39,078 nucleotides of DNA from Phycisphaerales bacterium (GTDB taxonomy: Bacteria; Planctomycetota; Phycisphaerae; UBA1845). The position numbers were made by a program, and so were the translations under genes. Shown here one piece after another: positions 9,172-16,895 of the stretch (positions are counted from its first letter, which is position 1; the number at the start of each line of letters is the position of its first letter). The notes beneath the pieces are model-generated. The model had not been told where the DNA came from, searched no databases, and saw nothing but the letters and a program-made list of their open reading frames with translations. Where the stretch lies: NCBI GenBank assembly GCA_020350565.1, contig CP070718.1, positions 2,543,082 through 2,582,159 on the forward strand, read 5' to 3'.

Positions 9172-11085
9172 TCATGTCCTCTTGAACTGCCGTTCCAGGT
9201 CGGTCTTGGTGAGCCGGAGCATGGTGGGGCGACCGTGAGGACAACTGCTGGACTTTTCCACCAGCTCCTTTCGGCTGATCAAGGTCTGTATCTCCTTGTC
9301 GGTCAGCGGGTCACCGGCCTTGATCGCGGCCTTGCACGCCATCATGTCCAGAAGCTCGTGGATCACAACCTCTGTCGAAGTACCGGCCTCCTGCTGGCTG
9401 AGGTGATCCAACAGGTCCCGCATGAACGACGGAACGTCCGTGTCCTTCAGCAGCGAAGGGAAGGCGTGCACCGCAATCGTGTCACTACCGAACGGCGTCG
9501 CCTCAACGCCCAGCCGCGCGAGCAGATCGATGTGTTCCTCCAACAAAGCCGCCTGCTGCGGTGTCACGCGGACCGTTTCCGGCAGCAGGAGCCGCTGCGA
9601 TTCGAGCGGACCGGACGTGATCCGCTGTCTAAGTTCCTCGTACATGATCCGCTCATGCAACGCGTGCTGATCGATAATGACGATTCCGTCCTCCGTTTCG
9701 GCCACCAGATACAGATTGTGCATCTGGATCACACGGGCACGCCTGTCGGCTTCGCCCGCTTTCGGTTGCGCAAGCGCGTCGGTTGTCGGCGAAAGAGGGG
9801 AGCCGGAGTCTGGAGCGCCATAGAGCGATCGCCAGCTTTCGGTCGCCTCTTCGGGGCTCCGCGCGGGCCGAGGCGAAAACGAAACGGCCGCTGCCGTGGG
9901 CGCGCCATAGCGACTGACCGGAAATGCCGGAATGGAAGGAATACGCCCCTGCCCTGGGGACGCTTGCCCCGCGGGCCCGATCGGCTGCATCGCCTTCAGC
10001 TGCGCTGCCACTTCCGACCGGATGCGGTCCTGCTCTTCGGGCCTGATCGGCTCTCTGACCCGGTCCGTTCGTAACGCCGGTGTCAGATCACAACGTTGAA
10101 AAGTCTCGCGGAGGGCGCTGAGAACCTGTGAATGAATCAGATTCGAGTCCGCCCAGCGCACTTCGATCTTCGTCGGATGCACGTTCACGTCGACCATACG
10201 CGGGTCAAGCTCGATGAACAGGAACGCGACGCCGTATCGATTCTGCTCGACGAGACCTCGATAGGCTTCCTTGATGGCGTGCTGGATGAACCGGTCTCGG
10301 ACATACCGGCCATTCACATACACGTATTGCCACTGAGCGTTGGATCGCGAATGAGCCGGTGGGGCCGCGTAGGCTTCAATAAGCACGCCGCGCTCGTCGC
10401 GGCTGATGCAGATCAGATCGGAGGCCAGCTCGGTCCCGTAACATTTGGCGATTCGTTCGAGCCGGGTCTCCACCGCCGGCAAGCTCAGTATGAGCCTGTT
10501 GTTGTGGGTCAGCTCGAATGCGATCTCCGGATGCGCGAGAGCGACCCGAGTGATCTGCTCATTAACATGGCCCGACTCCGTGGAATCGGCCCGAAGAAAG
10601 CGTCGCCGCGCGGGCACGTTGAAGAACAGGTCGCGGACCTCCACCGTGGTCCCAACGGGACAGCCGGCTGCCTGAGCCAGCTCCACTTGCTTGGCCACAA
10701 CGCTAATCTCCTGCCCCTCGTCCACCTCGGCCGGCCGCGAGACGATGCGCAGCTTCGCCACCGACGAGATGCTCGCCAGCGCCTCGCCCCGGAAGCCCAT
10801 CGTGAGAATCGAATAGAGATCGTCCTCTTCGATGAGCTTGCTCGTGGCATGAGGAACGGCCGCGAGCCCGAGGTTTTCCGGCGACATTCCGCATCCGTCG
10901 TCGACCACGCGAATGAGCTCTTTGCCGCCGCGTTCGATCGTGATTGCGATTCGCCTCGCCCCGGCGTCGATCGAGTTCTCGACCAGCTCCTTGACTACAC
11001 TGGCCGGCCTCTCGATCACCTCTCCGGCGGCGATCTTATTCACCAGTTGATCGGGCAGGACACGAATGTCGCGCTTCGGATTCAT
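9172..11085 (-). CDS. mutL: DNA mismatch repair endonuclease MutL
   Basis: Mismatch-repair ATPase that links mismatch recognition by MutS to strand nicking. The 637 residues show an N-terminal GHKL ATPase with KELVENSIDAG (E33 and N37 equivalent to E29 and N33 of E. coli), DDGCGM, ATSK and GFRGEALASI, then the transducer domain with VDVNVHPTKIEVR. The C-terminal dimerisation domain has the nicking motif DQHALHERIMYEE (472-484, DQHA-x2-E-x4-E), plus ACKAAIKAG (583-591) and CPHGRP (615-620). The endonuclease site is therefore intact, as in bacteria without MutH. A Pro/Ala-rich linker separates the halves. The gene diverges from the TIM-barrel gene and has a candidate promoter at 11164-11192. 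No mutS is in the window. Confidence 0.97.
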   Translation of the reverse strand: MNPKRDIRVLPDQLVNKIAAGEVIERPASVVKELVENSIDAGARRIAITIERGGKELIRVVDDGCGMSPENLGLAAVPHATSKLIEEDDLYSILTMGFRGEALASISSVAKLRIVSRPAEVDEGQEISVVAKQVELAQAAGCPVGTTVEVRDLFFNVPARRRFLRADSTESGHVNEQITRVALAHPEIAFELTHNNRLILSLPAVETRLERIAKCYGTELASDLICISRDERGVLIEAYAAPPAHSRSNAQWQYVYVNGRYVRDRFIQHAIKEAYRGLVEQNRYGVAFLFIELDPRMVDVNVHPTKIEVRWADSNLIHSQVLSALRETFQRCDLTPALRTDRVREPIRPEEQDRIRSEVAAQLKAMQPIGPAGQASPGQGRIPSIPAFPVSRYGAPTAAAVSFSPRPARSPEEATESWRSLYGAPDSGSPLSPTTDALAQPKAGEADRRARVIQMHNLYLVAETEDGIVIIDQHALHERIMYEELRQRITSGPLESQRLLLPETVRVTPQQAALLEEHIDLLARLGVEATPFGSDTIAVHAFPSLLKDTDVPSFMRDLLDHLSQQEAGTSTEVVIHELLDMMACKAAIKAGDPLTDKEIQTLISRKELVEKSSSCPHGRPTMLRLTKTDLERQFKRT

Positions 11086-11163
11086 GGCGGACTCGGCCGA
11101 ACCTCAACAGGACACAGCAGAACCGACTGATCTTCGACTCCATCGCAGGCCGCTTCGTGCAAG

Positions 11164-11192
11164 AGTATAATGCTCTGACTGGGCGAGGCCAA
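11164..11192 (-). promoter_or_regulatory. Candidate mutL promoter
   Basis: Minus-strand TTGGCC (11192-11187) and TATACT (11169-11164) are 17 bp apart; TATACT matches five of six bases of the -10 consensus, and the -35 matches four. A start near 11157 would give a leader of about 70 nt to mutL. Confidence 0.5.
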
Positions 11193-11283
11193 AACCGCCG
11201 AGCGGGCTCGAGCGGTCGAACGGCGATCCTGAGACAACGCACGAGGCCTCAGGCGACCTGTTATATCTTCGAAAGTCACACGG

Positions 11284-12018
11284 ATGATCGAGGTGGTTTC
11301 GATTTCCATCGACCGTCGAGGCTCATTGGAGGCGTTCGTGGAATCCGCATCCAGGATTCGCCAGGATGGTTTTTCGCGAATGGAGATCGTATTTCCGACA
11401 CTGGCCGGCGACGGCGGCTTGAGCTGTCCCTTCGACCCGCGCAGCGTCGTTCGTCCACTTAAGTCGGCGGGTGTGGCAATTGAAGCGATTGCGAGCGCCT
11501 GCCGAGTCGGAGCGGCTGAGAAAACTGCCGAGCATGCGGTGGATCGAATTCATCTGGCCCGCCTGCTCGGCGCGACCTTGCTGAATTTCTACTTTTCTGA
11601 AACCGAAACCCAGGAGCATGCGGACCGCCCGCCAAGCGACGCGTCCGAAAGCAGCTCGATCATACTTGACGTGCTTCGTCAGGTTCGTTACGAGGCCGAA
11701 GCGGCAGGTGTTACCATCGCGTTGGAAACCTGTGCCAACGTGTCCTTCTCGAACCCGTTGGGCCTCCGGGAAGTCATCGACGAGGCGAACTCCTGGACGG
11801 TCGGTGCCTGCGTTGACGCCGGCCGGACCGTAGAAGGCGGTTCCGCCGAGGACTGGCTCCGCACGCTGCGGCAACGAGTGCGATGCGTGCGCGTCAAACT
11901 CTTTGAGCCGCAGAACGGCGAGGCGATCGGGCTTGCACCGGAACTGAGCGAGGTCCTCGGGGAAATCCAGTACGAGGGACCGGTGGTGTATCAGATGGAC
12001 GTGGGCAAAGGCCTCTGA
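11284..12018 (+). CDS. Xylose-isomerase-like TIM-barrel protein
   Basis: Likely member of the sugar phosphate isomerase/epimerase (AP endonuclease 2-like) TIM-barrel family, 244 residues against a usual 260-290. Family traits are the N-terminal strand with a split region, SSSIILDVLRQVRYEAEAAGVTIALETC, and CVDAGRTVEGGSAEDWLRTL. The metal-site pattern looks degraded: E in ALETC and D in CVDAGR remain, but the usual His two or three residues after that Asp is Arg or Thr, the usual HxKD strand reads VRVKLFEP, and the final catalytic Glu strand reads VVYQMD. It may be a non-catalytic or altered-substrate member. No strong ribosome-binding site precedes the ATG at 11284. It is divergent from mutL and 54 bp upstream of a membrane-anchored protein gene, probably one operon. 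Confidence 0.7.
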   Translation: MIEVVSISIDRRGSLEAFVESASRIRQDGFSRMEIVFPTLAGDGGLSCPFDPRSVVRPLKSAGVAIEAIASACRVGAAEKTAEHAVDRIHLARLLGATLLNFYFSETETQEHADRPPSDASESSSIILDVLRQVRYEAEAAGVTIALETCANVSFSNPLGLREVIDEANSWTVGACVDAGRTVEGGSAEDWLRTLRQRVRCVRVKLFEPQNGEAIGLAPELSEVLGEIQYEGPVVYQMDVGKGL

Positions 12019-12072
12019 GACGCAGCCGTTCATCAGGACTTCCACGCTCGTCAGCCGAGCGATCGAGGTCGC

Positions 12073-13062
12073 ATGACTGAGCAGCAAGAGCAGCACACGC
12101 CGGAGTCCCTACAAGACTCTTTAGAGCAAACTCGGTCCGCGGCTGAAGACCGTCCGACCGAAAGGCGCTCCTGGCTGCGTCGCCTGGCCTTGATGGTGGT
12201 GATTGTCGCCGTTCTGGTCGTGTCGGTGTTGGTCTGGGCCGACCGCTTCATCAATGTCCCTCGCATGTCTGACGCGGAGTTCGCCGAGCGGCTGGAGCAG
12301 GCCATGAAAAGGGGAAATCAATGGGTGGCCCGGAACAGGGGCCGGTTGCTTGGCAAAGAGAGAAACATTGCACTGTTCTACATGCTTCAACGGATGGACG
12401 AGTTGCACGACAGTCCGGCGTTTCGGGACATGGTGGACGAGTTCCTCCGGACACCGTTTTCGCCCGCCTACTCGTTCTGGCTGAAGATGCTCGATGCCGA
12501 TGTGCACGCTTCGTCCTACCGTATGAATCAGGCGTTGGCCGGTCAATCGTTCGACAATCGTTGGACGATCTATGCCCTCGACCCGCAGCATGTAAGGCTT
12601 GCGCCGGAGGAAGTGAGAGGGCTTTTCGATCCCAACGAAAGGGAAGAATACGAGCTCACGCATCAGTTTTGGCCCTTGTGGCACCTTCGCCGGCTTTGGC
12701 AGGATCCCCGTGTGTCGGACGAATTGCTGACGACCTTGTGTCGGCGCATCGCCGACGAGGCGGCCCATGACATCCGCATCACCGATCTCTCCACCGAACG
12801 CTTGGCGTTCTTGCTCTTGGCCGATCACCCCGAGATGGTTCGGCGCCGTTGGATCGAGCGGCAAATCGACAATCAGCAGGCGGACGGCGGATGGGCCGAT
12901 TGCTGGTACACCTTGGGCACATCGTTGCATTACGCGGGCGATCCTGAGAGCAACGAGCACACCACCCTGCTCGCTCTACTCGCCCTCTATCACGTCAAGT
13001 ACAAGTATGCGGAACACTTCGGTTTGCCCGCAGCGCAGGCGGAAATCAAAAACGGATCGTGA
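12073..13062 (+). CDS. Membrane-anchored protein with a QW-like alpha-toroid motif
   Basis: Not recognised as a named family. The 329-residue product has a polar N-terminal tail of about 35 residues rich in Glu and Gln, one membrane segment (LALMVVIVAVLVVSVLVW, about 37-54) and a long, mainly helical soluble part with many Trp, Leu and Arg residues. Near the C-terminus, QQADGGWADCWYTLGTSLHY followed by a helix with HTTLLALLALYHVKYKYA resembles the QW repeat and following helix of terpene cyclase/prenyltransferase alpha-alpha toroids (QxxDGGW). Only one clear copy is seen and no DxDD or DCTAE motif, so cyclase activity is not supported; a structural toroid is possible. GAGG lies four bases before the ATG. 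It follows the TIM-barrel gene by 54 bp, suggesting joint expression. The soluble part probably faces the periplasm. Confidence 0.72.
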   Translation: MTEQQEQHTPESLQDSLEQTRSAAEDRPTERRSWLRRLALMVVIVAVLVVSVLVWADRFINVPRMSDAEFAERLEQAMKRGNQWVARNRGRLLGKERNIALFYMLQRMDELHDSPAFRDMVDEFLRTPFSPAYSFWLKMLDADVHASSYRMNQALAGQSFDNRWTIYALDPQHVRLAPEEVRGLFDPNEREEYELTHQFWPLWHLRRLWQDPRVSDELLTTLCRRIADEAAHDIRITDLSTERLAFLLLADHPEMVRRRWIERQIDNQQADGGWADCWYTLGTSLHYAGDPESNEHTTLLALLALYHVKYKYAEHFGLPAAQAEIKNGS

Positions 13063-13172
13063 GCATGAACATGAACGCTCGACACCCAGCGCTCGGGGGG
13101 CACGGCCTCCATCCACTTGCTGAAGTGGAGCACATCGGGCAGGCAAGCAAGCTGATCCGAAGCAAAGCGAAC

Positions 13173-13245
13173 AGCGGGCGAACGGACTCGAACCGTCAAC
13201 GTTCAGCTTGGAAGGCTGATGCTCTGCCAATTGAGCTACGCCCGC
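13173..13245 (-). tRNA. tRNA-Gly (anticodon UCC)
   Basis: A full 73-nt cloverleaf on the minus strand: acceptor GCGGGCG pairs with CGCCCGC, D-arm GCTC/GAGC with GG in the loop, anticodon stem TCAGC/GCTGA with loop CTTCCAA (anticodon TCC), T-loop TTCGAGT, discriminator U as expected for bacterial glycine tRNA. The CCA end is not encoded. Confidence 0.96.
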
Positions 13246-13399
13246 AGTGGCGTCTGCCTTCAGCATCGCCGCAGGCGGTGCCGGGCGGTGGACCAGTCCG
13301 ATGAATCGTAATGCGCCCTGATGCCGCTGACAAGGCTGTGGGACGCTTCTCCGGAGCGCACGGCGGCGACGCAGAGAGGCAAGGATCCCACCGGCGCTT

Positions 13400-14806
13400 T
13401 CACTGCTGCGCGCCGACCATTTCGGCCAGCTTGTCGGCGTCGGTGGGCAGATCGCCGGTCAGGACTTCCGGACCCGCTTCGCCCTCTGGTAACACTTGGA
13501 TCGTATCCTCGATGCGGATGCCGCCGAACTCGTCCGCCAGCAGCGCGTCGACCTTCGGCCTGTTCACGAGATCCGCAAAGGGGGCCACCAGTTCCGAATG
13601 CTCCCATATCGCCGGGACCAGATAGACGCCCGGCTCGATGGTCAGCACCATGCCCGAAGCCAGGTCACGATCGAGGCGGAGGTACTTGTTGCCGAACTCC
13701 TCTCTCCGTGTCCGGCCCGGGGCGTAGCCGGCCACATCGCCGAAATCCTCCATATCGTGCACATCGAGGCCGACTAGGTGCCCCAAGCCATGGACGAAGA
13801 ACAACGTGTGGGCGTAGCGGGCGGCCAGCTCCACCGGATCACCTCTGAGCAACTCCGCCTCTACGAGGCCTTCGCAGATCAGGCGGCCGGCCAAGTCGTG
13901 AACATCCCGGAATCGCTTACCCGGCACACACGCAGCAATGGCTTCCCTCTGAGCGCGCAACACGGTGTCATATAGATGACGCTGAATGGGCGAGAACGGA
14001 CCATCAACCGGCCAGGTGCGCGTGATGTCAGAGGCATAGCCGCTCGGCTCTTCGGCCCCGGCGTCGACCAGGAGCAGCCGGCCTTCCTTCAACTTGTTGG
14101 GATAGGTCTCGCTGTGTAGAGCCTCGCCACGGACGGTAACGATTGGGGTGAAGGACGGCACGGACAGATACCGAGTATAGACCGACATGATGGCCGCAGC
14201 GATGTGGGCTTCGCCACGACCCGGTTTGGTGGCCGCGATCGCCGCTTCGTGTCCTTCAACGGCAATCCTGGCCGCCCGACGCAACGCGATCATCTCGTGC
14301 TCATCCTTGATGAGACGCAGGTTGACGATGGCTACCAGCTCTTCGCGGTTGGGTGCTGGAATCTGATGCGAGCGCATCCATTCCATCGAAGCGGGGCATG
14401 GCGGACAGATCGCTGAGACCGGGCGTCCTCCAAGAATCGCGATCAGATCGTCGGGATCGGCGAGCGCCGCGATGGGAACACCCGCTGCCTCCGCGAGCGC
14501 TTCATCCGAGGGCGTCTCCCCAAGCCAGACGGTCTCCTCGAATTCACCGGGCGATCGCAGCAGCGTGCAGCCTTCGACGCCATCGCTTCTGGGCGTGATG
14601 ATCCAGGCCGCCCCTTCGACCGGTGGGCCGCCGAAATAAAGATAGCTGCTCCCCGCCCGAAATGGATAAGGATTGGTGGCGTAGTTCCGCGCCCGCCCGC
14701 GACCGGCCAGGATGATCATCGGCCGCGTCAGCGACTCCGCCAACCTCGCCCGCCGTTCCCGATAGACCTCCGGCGGAGCAACCATGTTGATATCTGGATT
14801 GGGCAT
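13400..14806 (-). CDS. pepP: M24-family Xaa-Pro aminopeptidase
   Basis: Dimetal aminopeptidase that removes N-terminal residues preceding proline. From the chosen start the protein is 468 residues. It has an N-terminal creatinase-like domain and a C-terminal pita-bread fold. Metal ligands are all visible: D248 (LLVDAGAE), D260 (SDITRTWP), H343 (HGLGHLVGLDVHD), E391 (TIEPGVY) and E433 (GIRIEDTI). ATG 14806 is preferred because GGAG lies eight bases upstream; an open extension to 14944 looks like untranslated leader. It diverges from two peptide transporter genes, which fits a peptide-scavenging role. pepP versus pepQ is judged from the N-terminal domain and the AMPP-like spacing of ligands. 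Confidence 0.92.
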   Translation of the reverse strand: MPNPDINMVAPPEVYRERRARLAESLTRPMIILAGRGRARNYATNPYPFRAGSSYLYFGGPPVEGAAWIITPRSDGVEGCTLLRSPGEFEETVWLGETPSDEALAEAAGVPIAALADPDDLIAILGGRPVSAICPPCPASMEWMRSHQIPAPNREELVAIVNLRLIKDEHEMIALRRAARIAVEGHEAAIAATKPGRGEAHIAAAIMSVYTRYLSVPSFTPIVTVRGEALHSETYPNKLKEGRLLLVDAGAEEPSGYASDITRTWPVDGPFSPIQRHLYDTVLRAQREAIAACVPGKRFRDVHDLAGRLICEGLVEAELLRGDPVELAARYAHTLFFVHGLGHLVGLDVHDMEDFGDVAGYAPGRTRREEFGNKYLRLDRDLASGMVLTIEPGVYLVPAIWEHSELVAPFADLVNRPKVDALLADEFGGIRIEDTIQVLPEGEAGPEVLTGDLPTDADKLAEMVGAQQ

Positions 14807-14922
14807 ATCAGCGACTCCAACTGTCCCAAACGACGCAAAGCCTGTGAGCCTCGATGCCACCAAGCTGCAGTAGGATACCATGGCGGCTCCTCTGGCACAT
14901 CCCTGTACCGCTCCACGCCGAC

Positions 14923-14951
14923 TTGTGAACGGGCGCCAGACCAAGTATCAT
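14923..14951 (+). promoter_or_regulatory. Candidate promoter for the first POT transporter
   Basis: TTGTGA (14923-14928) and TATCAT (14946-14951) are 17 bp apart. The -10 matches five of six consensus bases. Transcription would start near 14958, about 100 nt before the chosen ATG at 15061. Confidence 0.5.
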
Positions 14952-15060
14952 TCTCCTTTCCTGCCACGGCGCAGCCGGGCGGTGTATTTTTGGTGTGGAG
15001 CCCGACCGCAGAACCCGCCCCATTGAGCACAACCTGAGTCCAGCCAAGGAGTCCATGCGA

Positions 15061-16569
15061 ATGAGCGAAGCGTCCTCTTCCTCCCCGCCCAAACTGACCT
15101 TTTGGCAACAAATGGCCAGCTTCCCGAGATCTTTCTGGGTAGCGAACCTGATCGAACTGATCGAGCGCTTTTCCTTTTACGGAGTGCGGACGATCGCCGC
15201 CCTTTATATCGTCGGCGAAGCAGAAAAAGGCGGGCTCGCCCTGAGCAACACGGACAAGGGAGTCTTTTTCGGCACGTGGTCGCTTATTCAGTGCCTGCTG
15301 CCGATGTTCACAGGAGGATTCTCCGACCGATATGGCTACCGCGTGTCCCTGATGGTCGCCTTCGGGATCAACATCATCGGTTACGCCATGATGGGTTACA
15401 CGCACAGTTGGTGGAGCTTCATGTTTGCCTGCTGTCTGATCGGCACCGGAACCGCGATCTTCAAACCACCCCTACACGGAACACTCGCCCACTGTGTCAA
15501 TGAATCCAACTCCTCGGTGGGATGGGGCATGTTCTATCAGGTTGTCAATATCGGGGGCTTCATAGGGCCAATCGTCACCGGTTACCTGCGCCTGCTCGAA
15601 TGGAAATACGCCTTTTTCGCCGCGGCCGGCATCATTCTGGTCAACGTGCTCGTAGCCGGCCTGTTTCTCAAAGACTACGCGAAGAGAGGCAAGGCGGAAG
15701 GCGACGAGAAGCCGAAGGGACCGTTGGACACGTTCGTTGAAGCCATGGCGACGCTGAAGGACGTTCGCTTCATCGTCTTTCTGGCGATTTTCTCTGGCTT
15801 CTGGTTCATGTTCATGCAGTTGTTCGACCAACTTTCGATCTTCATCGAACAATGGGTTGATTCCAACGACGTAGCCACTTTTCTCGCCAGGATTACGGGT
15901 CTGGAATTCTTCCGAGAGCTTTCGGCGAACGGCGGGCAGGTAAACCCCGAGTGGATCGTGAATGTGGATGCTGGCTCGATCATCATCTTTGTGCTCCTCA
16001 TCTCGTTCATCACCGGCAAGTTCAAGCCCATCAGTGCCATGATCGTCGGTATGTTCATCGCCTGCATCGGACTGATCTATGCCGGGACTTCTACCACGGG
16101 CTGGGCTTGCATCCTGGGCATTTTCATCTTCGCCGTCGGCGAGATGGCATGCAGCCCGAAGTTCAGCGAGTACGTCGGGTTGATGGCCCCGCCTGAGAAG
16201 AAAGCCCTTTACATGGGTTACTCGAATATCCCCTTCGCTGTCGGCTGGAGCGGGGCCAACTTCATCGGTGGTCCCCTGTATGACCACATGTCCGACAAAC
16301 ATGAACTGGCACGGGACTACCTGGTCTATCAAGTTGGTCAAGACGTTGCAACCGTTGAGGGCCTCACGAAGGGCGAGGTCATGCCGGCGTTGGCCCAAGC
16401 CTTGGGCGAAACGGAAGCAGCAGCGCGCACCGTGCTGTGGAACCACTATCATCCACAGGACTTCTGGTACCTTTGCATGAGCATCGGCCTGCTTTCTACG
16501 TTGGCAATGGTGGGCTACCACTTCTGGCTGAAGGCAGATGTGAAAAGACGTGAGGCGCAGTCCGGCTGA
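15061..16569 (+). CDS. Proton-dependent oligopeptide (POT/PTR2-like) transporter
   Basis: Inner-membrane transporter of the major facilitator superfamily, about 502 residues. TM1 has IELIERFSFYG (residues 31-41), the ExxERFxxY signature of POT carriers that couple proton entry to di/tripeptide uptake. TM2-TM3 carries GGFSDRYGYR, an MFS loop motif, and TM4 has IGTGTAIFKPPLHGTLA. About 12 membrane segments can be traced, with a hydrophilic stretch of roughly 60 residues between the last two. The start MSEASSS is chosen because AAGGAG lies nine bases upstream; another ATG six bases earlier is too close to it, and the longer reading from 14995 overlaps the leader. A second POT gene follows after 326 bp, and the M24 peptidase is divergent. 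Substrate is inferred from the family only. Confidence 0.85.
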   Translation: MSEASSSSPPKLTFWQQMASFPRSFWVANLIELIERFSFYGVRTIAALYIVGEAEKGGLALSNTDKGVFFGTWSLIQCLLPMFTGGFSDRYGYRVSLMVAFGINIIGYAMMGYTHSWWSFMFACCLIGTGTAIFKPPLHGTLAHCVNESNSSVGWGMFYQVVNIGGFIGPIVTGYLRLLEWKYAFFAAAGIILVNVLVAGLFLKDYAKRGKAEGDEKPKGPLDTFVEAMATLKDVRFIVFLAIFSGFWFMFMQLFDQLSIFIEQWVDSNDVATFLARITGLEFFRELSANGGQVNPEWIVNVDAGSIIIFVLLISFITGKFKPISAMIVGMFIACIGLIYAGTSTTGWACILGIFIFAVGEMACSPKFSEYVGLMAPPEKKALYMGYSNIPFAVGWSGANFIGGPLYDHMSDKHELARDYLVYQVGQDVATVEGLTKGEVMPALAQALGETEAAARTVLWNHYHPQDFWYLCMSIGLLSTLAMVGYHFWLKADVKRREAQSG

Positions 16570-16895
16570 TTTTTGAGCCGACTGCCTCATCCTTCGGCAC
16601 CCCGGACGTTCGCCAGGAGCCAACGGAGGAATCGAACCACGCCGACGTCAGCATGCCCAAGAACCTTCGGAGGACAATCTTCATCTACGGCGTGGAAACA
16701 CGTGGCCGCGCGCCCGGTTGAGCCACGTCTCTACGGATTCCGCGGTGGCCTCAGCCGCCCATTTGGGCTATGCTGCCACTTCAATCCGGCGTCTGGGCGC
16801 CAGCCTTGGATGCCGACGAAGCCGATCCGTCCGAACCCGGTTCCGGCGCGCCGGGGCGGCGGTGAACGCAAGCCCCTATTACGGAGAACCGATCC
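16570..16895. other. Gap between the two POT genes
   Basis: A 326-bp GC-rich spacer. I see no gene, no tRNA and no convincing -35/-10 pair or hairpin terminator in it. Its only supported element is the GGAG ribosome-binding site at 16883-16886, nine bases before the GTG start of the second transporter. Confidence 0.5.

Noticed and set aside
9235-11130. Plus-strand open frames of 279 and 332 codons
   Set aside because: Antisense to mutL, which is complete with all motifs; no domains in the plus-strand readings.
11323-12960. Minus-strand open frames of 257 and 279 codons
   Set aside because: Antisense to the TIM-barrel and QW-motif genes, which have better starts, family similarity or a membrane anchor.
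15472-16623. Minus-strand open frame of 383 codons
   Set aside because: Antisense to the first POT transporter; His/Asp/Glu-rich composition is the mirror of membrane-segment codons.
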